56,752 nucleotides of DNA from an uncultured Pedobacter sp. (lineage in GTDB: Bacteria; Bacteroidota; Bacteroidia; Sphingobacteriales; Sphingobacteriaceae): contig CAMLDJ010000006.1 in NCBI GenBank assembly GCA_946478755.1, positions 1 through 56,752 of the forward strand, given 5' to 3'. The position numbers were made by a program, and so were the translations under genes. How positions within the stretch are numbered: position 1 is the stretch's first letter; the number at the start of each line of letters is the position of its first letter. Below, in pieces: positions 18,910 through 28,238 of the stretch. A model generated the notes under the pieces. The model saw only the letters and a program-made list of their open reading frames with translations, had not been told where the DNA came from and did not search any database.

Positions 18910-19287
18910 TTACAATTTAACGATGCAATCTATTTCGACTTTGATACCTTCCCCTAAAACGGATTGTACTGTGGTTCGTGCAGGCTTTATACCTGGAAAG
19001 TATTCTGAATAGACCTTATTATAGCGGTCAAATTCCTGTATGTCTACTAAATGGACGGTACATTTCACAACATTAGACATCGACCCTCCCGCCGCTTCTA
19101 TGATTGCTTTAATATTTTGTAGCGTAAGGTGCGTTTCTTCTTCAATTGTACCTAAAACAAACTTTGAAGTTTTGAAATCTACTGCTGCCTGACCACTTAC
19201 AAACAGAAAATCATTTACTACTATTCCATCAGAATATGCGCCCGTTTGAAAACTCAGGTCTCTATCGGGGTGAACAATTTTATTCAT
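18910..19287 (-). CDS. RidA/YjgF-family enamine/imine deaminase
   Basis: The 125-residue protein carries RidA hallmarks: FLFVSGQAAVD near residue 30, LQNIKAIIEAAGGSMSNVVK, and the conserved Arg in GIKPARTTVQSV that binds the carboxylate. RidA proteins hydrolyse reactive enamines and imines released by PLP enzymes. As the first gene of an operon with two PLP enzymes, it probably clears an intermediate of that pathway. A -7 element and an AraC-type operator lie upstream (19370-19363 and 19395-19419). Confidence 0.92.
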   Translation of the reverse strand: MNKIVHPDRDLSFQTGAYSDGIVVNDFLFVSGQAAVDFKTSKFVLGTIEEETHLTLQNIKAIIEAAGGSMSNVVKCTVHLVDIQEFDRYNKVYSEYFPGIKPARTTVQSVLGEGIKVEIDCIVKL

Positions 19288-19362
19288 GGGTATTTTGATA
19301 AGTATGGTAAATTAGAATACGGTTCCGTAAGCAACGGGAACTGATAGTTGCTTGCTTGAATA

Positions 19363-19370
19363 CAAAAGTA
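19363..19370 (-). promoter_or_regulatory. Putative -7 element of the RidA operon
   Basis: On the minus strand these bases read TACTTTTG, a perfect TAnnTTTG. Operator copy C begins 24 bp upstream, the same geometry as at the rhamnosidase operon. Transcription would start near 19356, leaving a leader of about 68 nt. Confidence 0.5.
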
Positions 19371-19394
19371 AGATGCCCACAGATTCGCCCCTTC

Positions 19395-19419
19395 TACTTT
19401 TGTTTGCATTTATAATACT
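19395..19419 (+). promoter_or_regulatory. AraC-type operator, copy C
   Basis: This 25-bp site is nearest the centre of the set: 3 mismatches to copy A and 2 to copy B. The half-site repeat is exact here for six bases (TACTTT at 19395 and at 19417, 22 bp apart). The DNA between the site and the -7 element is not conserved with copy A, so the site itself appears to be under selection. Confidence 0.6.
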
Positions 19420-19635
19420 TTCTTTCCGAAAAGGCCAAGAGATAATCTACAGCTCTTCTCTTGAAAAATATCATCCGATATAAAAATATCCGAATATGCT
19501 TGCCATGTGGTTACTTAACATCTGTTTTGGCAGACGCGGCGAACAAATTAAAACCACTCATTTTAAGTGTTTTAACAAAATTTAACACTCATCACTAAAG
19601 TTTTAGGTATATATTAGCCAGATCAAAATTTTAAC

Positions 19636-22431
19636 ATGAAAGTAATTGCTCTCACCTTACTCTTATTGAGTATTACAATGTTCTCTTTTGCACAGACCCA
19701 CTACCAGGTAAAAGGTCTTGCAACGGATTCCATGGCCACTTATTCCCTGGTCAACACGACCATCACTATTTTAAATCAAAAGGACTCTACCCTGGTAAAA
19801 TATACCAGGGCAAACAAAGATGGCAGTTTCGCCGTCGATAGGCTAGCTGCTGGAAAATTCATTCTTCTGGTGACTTACCCAGGCTATGCAGATTATGTGG
19901 AAGAATTTAAGCTAGACACAGCAAAACCTGTAAAAGATTTTGGAAAACTGAATCTGATCCTCAAGGCTACTTTACTCGAAGGTGTCATCATCCAGGGTAA
20001 AGTTGCGGCCATAAAAATAAAAGGCGACACTACAGAGTTCAATGCAGGCAGCTATAATTTGCAGCCAAACGCAAAAGTAGAAGATTTACTGAAGCAGCTG
20101 CCGGGCATACAGGTGGACAAGGAAGGCAAGATTACCGCTCAGGGACAAACGGTGACCAAAGTGCTGGTGGATGGAGAAGAATTTTTTGGGGATGACCCTA
20201 CTTTGGTCACAAAAAACCTGCGTTCGGATATGGTTGACAAGGTGCAGTTGTATGATAAAAAAAGTGATCAGGCAGATTTTACGGGAATTGATGATGGAGA
20301 GAAAACAAAGACCATCAATATCAAATTAAAAGAAGATAAGAAGAACGGTTATTTCGGCAAGGCTGACGCCAGTCTGGGCACTGATCGCTATTATAAAGGC
20401 CAGGCTATGTTCAATGCTTTCAAAAACAAGCAAAAAATTGCTGCCTATGCGATATTTGGAAACACGGGACAAACCGGACTGGACTGGCATGACAGGGGTA
20501 AGTATTCCGGAAGTTCCGGTAATATGGAAATGACGGATGACGGCGGCATAATCATGTATTACGACGGAAGTGGTGGTGATCTGGATTCTTTTGACGGCCG
20601 GTATAATGGCCAGGGCATCCCTTCTGCCCGTACGGCGGGCATACACTATGAAAATAAATGGAACAGCGATAAACAGGCCATTAACTCAAATTATAAGTTA
20701 GGTTCTATAGGCGTAAAGGGAAGCACAAATAATCTGACACAAAATAACCTGCCAACCGGCCTGACGCACAATTCGTCTGATCAGCAATATGATAACCAGG
20801 TGTTCAGACAAAAGATGGATGTCACCTATACGGTAAAACTGGATTCTACATCTACCTTAAAAATTAAGGCAGACGGATCTTTGAAGGACAGCAAAACAAA
20901 TGATATTTTTACATCAGCTACTTTAAGAGAAGACAGTAGCCGTTTAAATACCGGCTTGCGTGAACTGCGTAACGATGTGTATCAAAAAGCTTTTAACGCA
21001 AGTGCCTTATGGACAAAAAAATTGAAGAAAAAGGGGCGAACGCTTTCGGTAAATTTGAGGGGTGTATTGAATCAGAGTGAAGCCAATGGTTATTTAAATT
21101 CAACTAATAATTTTTTTAACCCCGCAAATATCAGGGACAGCACTACTACCGTAAACCAGTATAAAACGAACCACAATACCAGTTCAATTATAAACACGAC
21201 GGTTAATTATACTGAACCTTTATCTAAAAAACTTTCACTAGTGTTCAACTATGGCCTGGATGTAAACAACAGCAGTTCAGACCGAAAGTCCTTCAATGAA
21301 TCAGCGCCGGGTAATTACAGTGTCTTTGACCCCAAATTTAGCAACAATTATGATTTTGATCAGCTGTCCAACGTTGGAGGGGCTTCATTAAATTACCGCT
21401 TGGAAAAATCTACGATTAATATCGGAACTAAAGTCGCCGCTGTCAATTTCAAACAATATGATGTTTACGCTGATAAGGCCTTTAAGCGTGATTTCGTGAA
21501 CTGGAGTCCGCAAGCTACCTACAGATACCAGTTCTCCCAGCAGAAGAGCCTAAGTTTAAGCTATAGCGGATCCACTACGCAGCCTGGCATCGACCAGATC
21601 CAGCCCATCCGGGAAAACACAGATCCGCTGAATATATCAATAGGGAACCCAAATCTAAAACCTTCGTATAGCAATAATTTTAACTTCAGTTACAATTCTT
21701 ATAAAGTGCTCAGCGAGCGATATATCTATCTTTACGGAAGCTATTCATTCACAGTAAATCCAATAACCAACAATACCGTAACCGATGCTACTGGAGCCAA
21801 TACTTATCAATCGATCAATATTTTCGATAAGAATTCAAGCAATTATTACCTGAATGCTTCTACAGATATGAAGATCAAAAAACTGGATATGAGTGTGGGT
21901 CTTGGGGGGAACTTTAATGGAAATGTGAATTACGGCATTACAAACGATGTACTGAACAGCTCTAAATCTTTCACTTATTCCGTAACCACAAATATTTCAA
22001 AATACAAATCAAGTAAGTACGACTTTAGGATCTCCGTTGGGCCAACTTACAATGTGATCACATCCTCACTTCAAAAAAGCGATAATAAGGGTTGGGGCTT
22101 TAACGGATCGGGTAATCTGAACATCTATTTGCCAGGCAAATTGCAACTCAGCACAGACGGAAATTACCAACTTACAGGTAAAACCCAAACCTTCAACCAG
22201 AAACTGGAACGTTTCATCTGGAATGCTGCGCTCACCAAGAAGTTCTTCAAACAGGAGAACCTAAAGCTGAGCTTGTCAGGAAATGACCTGCTCAACCAAA
22301 ATGTTGGTTTTGACAGATTTTCAGGCTCTAATATGATCACTCAAAATCGCTACACGACTATTCAGCGGTATTTCTTGTGCGGTATTTCCTGGGACTTCAG
22401 TAAAATGGGCATTTCATCAACTAAAAAATAA
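19636..22431 (+). CDS. Outer-membrane beta-barrel (TonB-dependent-receptor-like) protein
   Basis: The 931-residue protein has a signal peptide (LLSITMFSFAQ), an N-terminal carboxypeptidase-regulatory-like beta domain (about 22-110), a plug-like part (VEDLLKQLPGIQVDKEGKI, then VTKVLVDGEEFFGDDPTLV), and a long barrel. It is of the outer membrane beta-barrel family that lacks a classical SusC signature and a SusD partner. The next gene, 4 bp downstream, encodes a GLPGLI protein, a frequent pairing in this phylum, often linked to metal or peptide-type transport. The substrate cannot be read from the sequence. Confidence 0.88.
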   Translation: MKVIALTLLLLSITMFSFAQTHYQVKGLATDSMATYSLVNTTITILNQKDSTLVKYTRANKDGSFAVDRLAAGKFILLVTYPGYADYVEEFKLDTAKPVKDFGKLNLILKATLLEGVIIQGKVAAIKIKGDTTEFNAGSYNLQPNAKVEDLLKQLPGIQVDKEGKITAQGQTVTKVLVDGEEFFGDDPTLVTKNLRSDMVDKVQLYDKKSDQADFTGIDDGEKTKTINIKLKEDKKNGYFGKADASLGTDRYYKGQAMFNAFKNKQKIAAYAIFGNTGQTGLDWHDRGKYSGSSGNMEMTDDGGIIMYYDGSGGDLDSFDGRYNGQGIPSARTAGIHYENKWNSDKQAINSNYKLGSIGVKGSTNNLTQNNLPTGLTHNSSDQQYDNQVFRQKMDVTYTVKLDSTSTLKIKADGSLKDSKTNDIFTSATLREDSSRLNTGLRELRNDVYQKAFNASALWTKKLKKKGRTLSVNLRGVLNQSEANGYLNSTNNFFNPANIRDSTTTVNQYKTNHNTSSIINTTVNYTEPLSKKLSLVFNYGLDVNNSSSDRKSFNESAPGNYSVFDPKFSNNYDFDQLSNVGGASLNYRLEKSTINIGTKVAAVNFKQYDVYADKAFKRDFVNWSPQATYRYQFSQQKSLSLSYSGSTTQPGIDQIQPIRENTDPLNISIGNPNLKPSYSNNFNFSYNSYKVLSERYIYLYGSYSFTVNPITNNTVTDATGANTYQSINIFDKNSSNYYLNASTDMKIKKLDMSVGLGGNFNGNVNYGITNDVLNSSKSFTYSVTTNISKYKSSKYDFRISVGPTYNVITSSLQKSDNKGWGFNGSGNLNIYLPGKLQLSTDGNYQLTGKTQTFNQKLERFIWNAALTKKFFKQENLKLSLSGNDLLNQNVGFDRFSGSNMITQNRYTTIQRYFLCGISWDFSKMGISSTKK

Positions 22432-22435
22432 CATC

Positions 22436-23176
22436 ATGAAACACGCTTTATTTATTCTTGCGGCGCTACTCTGTTTCTCAAATGCATCATATGCGCAAAA
22501 CGCCAGGTTCCCAGGCAGTGGTGTAATTGAATTTGAAAAGTCAGTGAATATGCGGGCCATTATTAAAAAGACCTTAAAAGGCAGTACGAATTCCTTTTAT
22601 GAGGAAGCGGCAGATAACTATTTGAAGAATAACCCACAATTTAAGATTCTCAAAAGCACACTGTTATTTGCAAACGATAAAACACTATTTATACCGATTC
22701 CAGATCTTCAAAGCGGCAGAGGCTTCTTCGACAATTCGAAGCAAAATAACACGATCTATACAGATTTTGATGCCGGAAAACTGACTGCTCAAAAAGCCCT
22801 GTATGAAGAAACTTTCCTGTTGAAAGACAGCCTTAGAAAGATCGTTTGGAAATTAACCAGCGAGATGCGCAGCATTGCCGGCTATGAATGCCGACGGGCA
22901 AACGGACTTACTCCGGACTCTACCTACGTCGTTGCATTTTATACCGATAAGATCCCGGTTTCAGGCGGACCAGAATTTTTCAGCGGATTACCAGGCATGA
23001 TCCTGGGTATCGCGCTCCCGCACGAAAATATAACCTGGTTTGCGAAAACCATAACAGACAGGAAGGTTACAGACAATGAGCTTAAACCCCCGGTCAAAGG
23101 CAAACCAACGGATTACAAAAAACTTGAAGCGACTTTAAAGGAAGTAGGCTGGACAAAGCCACCTTTAATGTACTAG
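22436..23176 (+). CDS. GLPGLI family periplasmic protein
   Basis: This 246-residue exported protein (signal ending NASYAQ) carries the family signature SGLPGMILGI about residue 185, after the typical middle part (SIAGYECRRANG, then VVAFYTDKIPVSGGPEFF). The function of the family is not established. It is co-transcribed with the barrel protein just upstream and presumably acts with it at the outer membrane. Confidence 0.9.
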   Translation: MKHALFILAALLCFSNASYAQNARFPGSGVIEFEKSVNMRAIIKKTLKGSTNSFYEEAADNYLKNNPQFKILKSTLLFANDKTLFIPIPDLQSGRGFFDNSKQNNTIYTDFDAGKLTAQKALYEETFLLKDSLRKIVWKLTSEMRSIAGYECRRANGLTPDSTYVVAFYTDKIPVSGGPEFFSGLPGMILGIALPHENITWFAKTITDRKVTDNELKPPVKGKPTDYKKLEATLKEVGWTKPPLMY

Positions 23177-23197
23177 TTCAGCGTAGCAATCAAACGT

Positions 23198-23692
23198 TTA
23201 ATTATTGATCATGATGTGTAAATGTTCGTCCTTATTTCTTAAATCTAATCCACCTTCGTAAACGGACTTCAAATTTGTCAGATAAAAAGTCCATCCTGAG
23301 GCACAACCGAGCCGAATGTATTGTTTGGATTCATCATCTGTTGGAATGTTTTTATGGGTAAGTTCTATTAAGGTATACTCACGATCTTTTGTCAACTTGA
23401 CTTCGACAATACATTCCTCCTCAAACGTAAACTGGAGAAAGTCCTTTCCATTAGTTTCTAATATCCTACCCTTCATGATATCATCATACAGATGCCACTT
23501 CCATTTATAAGTATGGCCTTTTTCTGCAGGTGTCTGCTTATCTTTTAAGTTATTGTCCCTATCATAAAACTTCACGTCTTCTAAAAACCATCTTTCTAAT
23601 TCTTGAGGTATAGTCCAGGCATTATAAATTGAACTGATCGGCGCTTTGACCGCTATTCTTTTGGTATAACGAGTCCAGTCGAAATTCTTCAT
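23198..23692 (-). CDS. SRPBCC (AHSA1-like) domain protein
   Basis: The 164-residue protein starts IAVKAPISSIYNAWTIPQELERWF, typical of the Aha1/START-like ligand-binding fold, and continues with WKWHLYDDIMKGRILE and YTLIELTHKNIP. The fold binds hydrophobic ligands; no specific role can be given. It stands alone, convergent with the GLPGLI gene. Confidence 0.85.
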   Translation of the reverse strand: MKNFDWTRYTKRIAVKAPISSIYNAWTIPQELERWFLEDVKFYDRDNNLKDKQTPAEKGHTYKWKWHLYDDIMKGRILETNGKDFLQFTFEEECIVEVKLTKDREYTLIELTHKNIPTDDESKQYIRLGCASGWTFYLTNLKSVYEGGLDLRNKDEHLHIMINN

Positions 23693-23905
23693 ATTCGGAT
23701 TAATATTTGGTATGGTAATTTAAGCAAATTATTTTTAACAATTAATCGGCTTGTTAAGAGCGCCGGCTTATTTATAGCCTCGTTGTAATAATATTCATCC
23801 TCATTTGCAATTATATATTTCGAAAAGTACAACAGAATTAATTTCCGCCAGTTCTCCCCTTATCGTCACAAAAGGGATGTATAGCCTCAAATTGATACTG
23901 ATTGT
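23693..23905. other. Gap without recognisable features
   Basis: This 213-bp AT-rich gap shows no gene, no strong hairpin and no repeat that I can support. Confidence 0.4.
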
Positions 23906-24415
23906 TTATGGCCGATTGGGTTTGCCTAGATCAGGTAATTCCACAACATCCTCATCGTCGACCTGATTTATAGGCTCACTTTCGTCACTGGCATGCTTAG
24001 CCTCATCATAAGTAAATCCTGATCCGATTACTGATTTTTCTTTGCCCTCTCCATGCACCCCTTTCTGTTCAGCTGCAATTACGAAAGCTTTTAATTGATG
24101 CATTTTGCCATCCCGAAACTGCCAGACGTCGCAGTAACTATAAGATCTCATTTTCCCGTCTTTACCCTTCATACTGATTTTACCAACCGCAGTAACATAA
24201 TCCCCCTCAGCAATAAATTGCTCCGCCTCGAATTTAGGCGGGTCCAGGTAAGCTTCAGTCATATACCGGCGAACAGCTTCCTTGCCGTTTAGAACCTGCT
24301 CCCCAACAAAAATCCACTGTGTATCTTCCGAGCAGTAGGATAGAAATCCCTCATAATCGCCATTGCTTATTGCCGCGTTAGCTTGCTTTAATGTAATTTT
24401 ATTTTGCTCAGCCAT
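23906..24415 (-). CDS. SnoaL-like / NTF2-fold protein
   Basis: This 169-residue protein shows the cone-shaped SnoaL-like fold: AAISNGDYEGFLSYCSEDTQWIF, then GKEAVRRYM, then YSYCDVWQFRDGKMHQLKAF. Members include polyketide cyclases, isomerases and stress proteins, and most are uncharacterised. A charged C-terminal tail of about 45 residues is not part of the fold. It ends 56 bp from the membrane-anchored protein gene upstream, and the two may be co-transcribed. Confidence 0.8.
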   Translation of the reverse strand: MAEQNKITLKQANAAISNGDYEGFLSYCSEDTQWIFVGEQVLNGKEAVRRYMTEAYLDPPKFEAEQFIAEGDYVTAVGKISMKGKDGKMRSYSYCDVWQFRDGKMHQLKAFVIAAEQKGVHGEGKEKSVIGSGFTYDEAKHASDESEPINQVDDEDVVELPDLGKPNRP

Positions 24416-24470
24416 AGTTATATTTTAAAACCCAATTTGCCCATTTGCAAGCGCCTGATAGGAACTATTT

Positions 24471-24875
24471 TTAAGAATCAGGAGCCCTAAGCTCGTCGTT
24501 AGCCAGCGAGTTTTTCCAGGGATCGTTCTGATCCTTTTTAGTTTCAGGTCCTGTCAAAGGAGTTTCCGGATCAGTTCCTATCTGTAAATCGTCTTCTGAA
24601 TCCGCTACGGCTGGACGTTCATCATCCATTAGCATTGAAGGACTCTCAGAATGCTGGTGAGTCGATGCCGCATTTTCTTTCATCTGTTGCAACTGGTCAG
24701 TCTGCCTGGCGCCCGCAATGACGTCAACCTGGTCCTCCCGCAGCCGCTGCCGGCTAGGCGAACCAGTCTGCATACTCCCAGACACATGAGCAAATCCAAG
24801 ATCGTTTTTATTAAAAAGATATTTTACCACTTCGTAAAGCGCAATGCCAATCAAGGCGTGTTTGATAAAACCCAT
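24471..24875 (-). CDS. Hypothetical acidic protein with N-terminal membrane anchor
   Basis: I chose ATG 24875 (MGFIKHALIGIALYEVVKYLF), because the hydrophobic helix then begins at the N-terminus; an ATG at 24932 would add 19 unlike residues. The remainder (about 110 residues) is polar, rich in Asp, Glu, Gln and Ser, and probably disordered (RQRLREDQVDVIAGARQTDQ; ADSEDDLQIGTDPETPL). I do not recognise a family. Confidence 0.55.
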   Translation of the reverse strand: MGFIKHALIGIALYEVVKYLFNKNDLGFAHVSGSMQTGSPSRQRLREDQVDVIAGARQTDQLQQMKENAASTHQHSESPSMLMDDERPAVADSEDDLQIGTDPETPLTGPETKKDQNDPWKNSLANDELRAPDS

Positions 24876-25086
24876 TTTTCTACAATTTCTACAATTTGAA
24901 GAGATAACAACTGCTCTCGAAAAAGGTTTCATCTTTGAGCGACCAGCCCGGTGCTGTTGGGTACTGCCTCACTCCAGCCTTCAAAATCACTACAGTGCCT
25001 TGCCTATCCAGGAGGCAAATCCAATTCCCATTTTGTAAGTCCTCACGGCTTTACATCAGATAAGCACGAATAAAAAAATTGTTTCC

Positions 25087-25094
25087 TACCTTTG
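25087..25094 (+). promoter_or_regulatory. Putative -7 element for the PAS-domain kinase
   Basis: TACCTTTG matches TAnnTTTG and lies 56 bp before the kinase start codon. No TTG is found at the usual spacing, so the promoter call is tentative. Confidence 0.3.
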
Positions 25095-25111
25095 ATAGTA
25101 AATTTTGACTT

Positions 25112-25134
25112 GCTGCATGGCTTCGCCATGCAGC
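25112..25134 (+). repeat. Perfect 10-bp inverted repeat in the kinase leader
   Basis: GCTGCATGGC and GCCATGCAGC (25112-25121 and 25125-25134) are exact inverted copies separated by TTC. A transcript from the element at 25087 would carry this stable hairpin 16 nt before the start codon of the kinase. There is no T-tract, so it is not a standard terminator; it could modulate translation or bind a dimeric protein. Confidence 0.55.
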
Positions 25135-25150
25135 TGACGAAAAGAAACTG

Positions 25151-28084
25151 ATGCAACAACCTAAGAATAACGCAAGACCGGGGACTCCTAAAGAGAATCT
25201 CTCCATTCAAGACATAAACGAAGAACTTGCCGCCGCCAATGAGGAATTGCTGGAGAGCAATGAAGAGCTTATGACCACACAAAGTCAGCTGGAGGAGTCC
25301 TTGGAGATCATCTCTGACAGGGAACAGCAAATCAGGGCATTGATTGATAGTGCTCCGTTTCCGATTGCAGTATACATCGGCAAAGAGATGCGGATCCAGC
25401 GAGCAAATAAAGCGGTTATTGAAGTTTGGGGCAAAGGAGATGATGTAATTGGTAAAACCTATTTCGAGCTGTTGCCTGAGCTTAGGGATCAAAATATTTA
25501 TCCGCAACTTGAGGCCGTTTATCACACCGGTATTCCATTTCATATCCGTAACCAACAGGTAAATCTGGTGATGGAAGGTGAGTTGAAAGAATTTTATTTC
25601 AATTATAGCTTCACTCCATTGCGGGATGAATTAGGCGAGGTTTATGGCATCATGAATACGGCTGCCGATGTTACCGATTTGTACATGGCAAAAAAACAGG
25701 TCGAATATAGTGAACAGAATTTCAGGAATATGATTTTGCAGGCCCCGGTAGCCATGTGCCTATTGCAGGGTCCGGAATTCCTCGTCGAGCTCGTCAATAA
25801 TCCCATGGTCGAGATCTGGGGTAAACCGGTCGAAGAAGTGATCGGCAAGCCAGTTTTTGCGGCACTGCCAGATGCACGGGAACAAGGACTGGAATCGATC
25901 ATGATGGAAGTATACCGAACCGGGAACCCATTTTATGCCAGCGAACAGCCTGTGTCTTTGATCAGACATGGTCAGCCTGAAATTATTTACCAGAATTTCG
26001 TTTACCAGCCCTACAGGGACCCGAGCGGAAGCATCCTGGGCATACTGGCGATTTCTATCAACGTCTCCGAACAGGTAATGGCGCGCATGGAACTGCAAAA
26101 AACTTACGAACAGATCCAGCTGTCTAAAAAGGCCGCCCAGCTGGGAACTTTTGATATGGATCTTACAAAAGGAACCCTGGAATGGGATGAGCGATGCCGG
26201 ACATTATTTGGCATCAGCCATCAAGAGCCGGTCAGCTACGAGAAAGATTTTTTTGAAGGTCTTCATCCAGATGACCGCGCAAAAGCAAGAGAAGTGATTA
26301 ACCGGCTTTTTGAAAGCGGTGGCTCCAAGCAGGACTATGACATAGAGTACCGTACAATCGGTGCCGAAGATCAGAGACAACGTTGGGTTAGGGCTAAAGG
26401 AAAAGTGTATTTTGAGGGGCAGCAGCCAGTTCGTTTCATAGGATCGGTGCTGGACATCACCGCCCAAAAAGAAAATGAATTGCGTCTTAGGGAGCTTGCC
26501 GAAAAGCAGGCAATGCTGGCTGCAATTGTCAACTCCTCCGATGACATCATTGTTAGTAAAACCCTGGATGGTGTGATTACGAGCTGGAATCCTGCTGCCA
26601 GTCGCATTTTCGGTTACTCCGCCGAAGAGGCGATCGGACAACACATATCTATCATCATACCTCCTGAACGCTTACACGAAGAAGATTATATCATTTCGCA
26701 AATTCGGAGCGGCCAAAAGGTAGATCATTTTGACACCGTTCGGATCAGTAAAAGTGGACAGCCAATTCAGTTATCATTAACCATATCACCGGTAATCAAT
26801 GACAGTGGCGAGATCATCGGCGCCTCCAAAATAGGCAGGGACATCAGCGCCCAGTTAGCGGCTCAGCGATCGGCGCAAAAATATACCGAACGTCTAGAGA
26901 TCATGAACATGATTATGGGCCAGGTATCTGCAGAGCTTGACCTGAATAAGATCTTGCAGAAAGTGACAGATGCGACAACCAATTTAACTGGCGCAAAATT
27001 CGGTGCTTTTTTCTACAATAAGATCGATGACCTGGGAGAATCCTACATGCTTTACACCTTGTCCGGAGCCCCGCGTGAAGCATTTGATAAATTTGGTATG
27101 CCACGAAATACTGGTGTCTTCCATCCAACCTTCTCGGGTGAGTCCGTTCTCCGATCGGATGACATTACTAAGGATCCGCGTTACGGACACAATGACCCTC
27201 ACTTTGGTATGCCTAAAGGTCACCTTCCAGTGGTCAGCTATCTTGCAATACCTGTCGTTTCGCGTTCAGGGAAAGTTATCGGCGGATTGTTCTTTGGGCA
27301 TCCTGAAGCGAAGAAATTCACGCAGGAACATGAAATATTGGTGAGCTCTATAGCCGCTCAGGCGGCAATAAGCATCGACAATGCCAAGCTGTTTGAAGAG
27401 GTAAAGGCATTGAACGAGAAAAAAGATGAATTCATTGGTCTGGCGAGTCATGAATTGAAGACTCCGCTGACCAGCATCAAAGGCTACCTTCAGGTACTCG
27501 GCAGAATGATAAAGGACAGCCAACACCAGAAGTTCCTTGACAAGGCAGATCAGCAAGCCTCGAAATTGACTGCACTTGTTGCCGATCTGTTAGATGTGTC
27601 AAAAATTGAAGCTGGAAAACTAAAATTAACCGTTGCAGATTTTGACCTAAAAGAGATCACATCCGAAGCCATTGAACTGACCAGACTCAGCAGCCCCAAG
27701 CATGCCATAACCTTCCGAACCCACCTAAGCGACTGCAAGATTGCCGGCGATGCGCAACGAATAGAACAAGTGGTGATCAACTTACTTTCCAATGCGATAA
27801 AATATTCACCTGAGGCTGATTTGATCGAAGTGGAACTCGATGGAGATGAAAACAGTGTAAGGCTAAGCGTCAGAGATTTCGGTTTTGGCATCGAACAAAA
27901 AAATGCAAATCATATTTTCACGCGTTTTTACCGTATAGATGAACAGAGCCCAACTATTTCCGGACTTGGTATCGGACTATACCTTTCTCATGAAATCATC
28001 AGCCGCCATAACGGCAAAATATGGGTAGAAAGTGACGTTGGCAAAGGCAGTACATTCTATTTTTCGCTGCCCAAAAACTCATAG
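25151..28084 (+). CDS. Multi-PAS, GAF sensor histidine kinase
   Basis: The 977-residue protein has no transmembrane segment and appears to be a cytoplasmic sensor. In order: a coiled coil (about 12-55, EELAAANEELLESNEEL), four PAS domains (about 60-180, 190-305, 320-435 and 445-565), a GAF domain (about 585-740), the HisKA dimerisation helix with ASHELKTPLTSIKGY (phospho-His near 763), and a HATPase domain with NLLSNAIKYSP and GLGIGLYLS. No response regulator is next to it. Stimulus and partner are unknown. A hairpin precedes the start codon. Confidence 0.93.
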   Translation: MQQPKNNARPGTPKENLSIQDINEELAAANEELLESNEELMTTQSQLEESLEIISDREQQIRALIDSAPFPIAVYIGKEMRIQRANKAVIEVWGKGDDVIGKTYFELLPELRDQNIYPQLEAVYHTGIPFHIRNQQVNLVMEGELKEFYFNYSFTPLRDELGEVYGIMNTAADVTDLYMAKKQVEYSEQNFRNMILQAPVAMCLLQGPEFLVELVNNPMVEIWGKPVEEVIGKPVFAALPDAREQGLESIMMEVYRTGNPFYASEQPVSLIRHGQPEIIYQNFVYQPYRDPSGSILGILAISINVSEQVMARMELQKTYEQIQLSKKAAQLGTFDMDLTKGTLEWDERCRTLFGISHQEPVSYEKDFFEGLHPDDRAKAREVINRLFESGGSKQDYDIEYRTIGAEDQRQRWVRAKGKVYFEGQQPVRFIGSVLDITAQKENELRLRELAEKQAMLAAIVNSSDDIIVSKTLDGVITSWNPAASRIFGYSAEEAIGQHISIIIPPERLHEEDYIISQIRSGQKVDHFDTVRISKSGQPIQLSLTISPVINDSGEIIGASKIGRDISAQLAAQRSAQKYTERLEIMNMIMGQVSAELDLNKILQKVTDATTNLTGAKFGAFFYNKIDDLGESYMLYTLSGAPREAFDKFGMPRNTGVFHPTFSGESVLRSDDITKDPRYGHNDPHFGMPKGHLPVVSYLAIPVVSRSGKVIGGLFFGHPEAKKFTQEHEILVSSIAAQAAISIDNAKLFEEVKALNEKKDEFIGLASHELKTPLTSIKGYLQVLGRMIKDSQHQKFLDKADQQASKLTALVADLLDVSKIEAGKLKLTVADFDLKEITSEAIELTRLSSPKHAITFRTHLSDCKIAGDAQRIEQVVINLLSNAIKYSPEADLIEVELDGDENSVRLSVRDFGFGIEQKNANHIFTRFYRIDEQSPTISGLGIGLYLSHEIISRHNGKIWVESDVGKGSTFYFSLPKNS

Positions 28085-28238
28085 CACCCAATATTTATTG
28101 CTGGTTCTTTTATGTCTTTTTGTGCTTTTGGACAAATGCAAATGGTCGCAAAATGCCCCTCAAATTGTCACGATTTCCCCTCATCCATGTGCATCGCCCT
28201 TTTTAGCTTTGTATGACATTAAACTAATAGCAGACAAA

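Larger units (their letters stand above)
19288..19635. promoter_or_regulatory. Divergent control region between the RidA operon and the outer-membrane barrel gene
   Basis: This 348-bp gap has operator copy C and a minus-strand -7 element, described separately. The half nearer 19636 contains an imperfect inverted repeat (AGTGTT...AACACT around 19567-19590). I found no clear TTG/TAnnTTTG pair for the plus-strand gene. Confidence 0.5.

Noticed and set aside
25043..25555. 170-codon minus-strand open frame
   Set aside because: It lies antisense to the start of the PAS-domain kinase, which has clear domains. It has no recognisable protein features.
28032..28238. N-terminal extension of the RibD-like protein
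   Set aside because: It overlaps the kinase gene and has no similarity to the family; the family start is at 28239.
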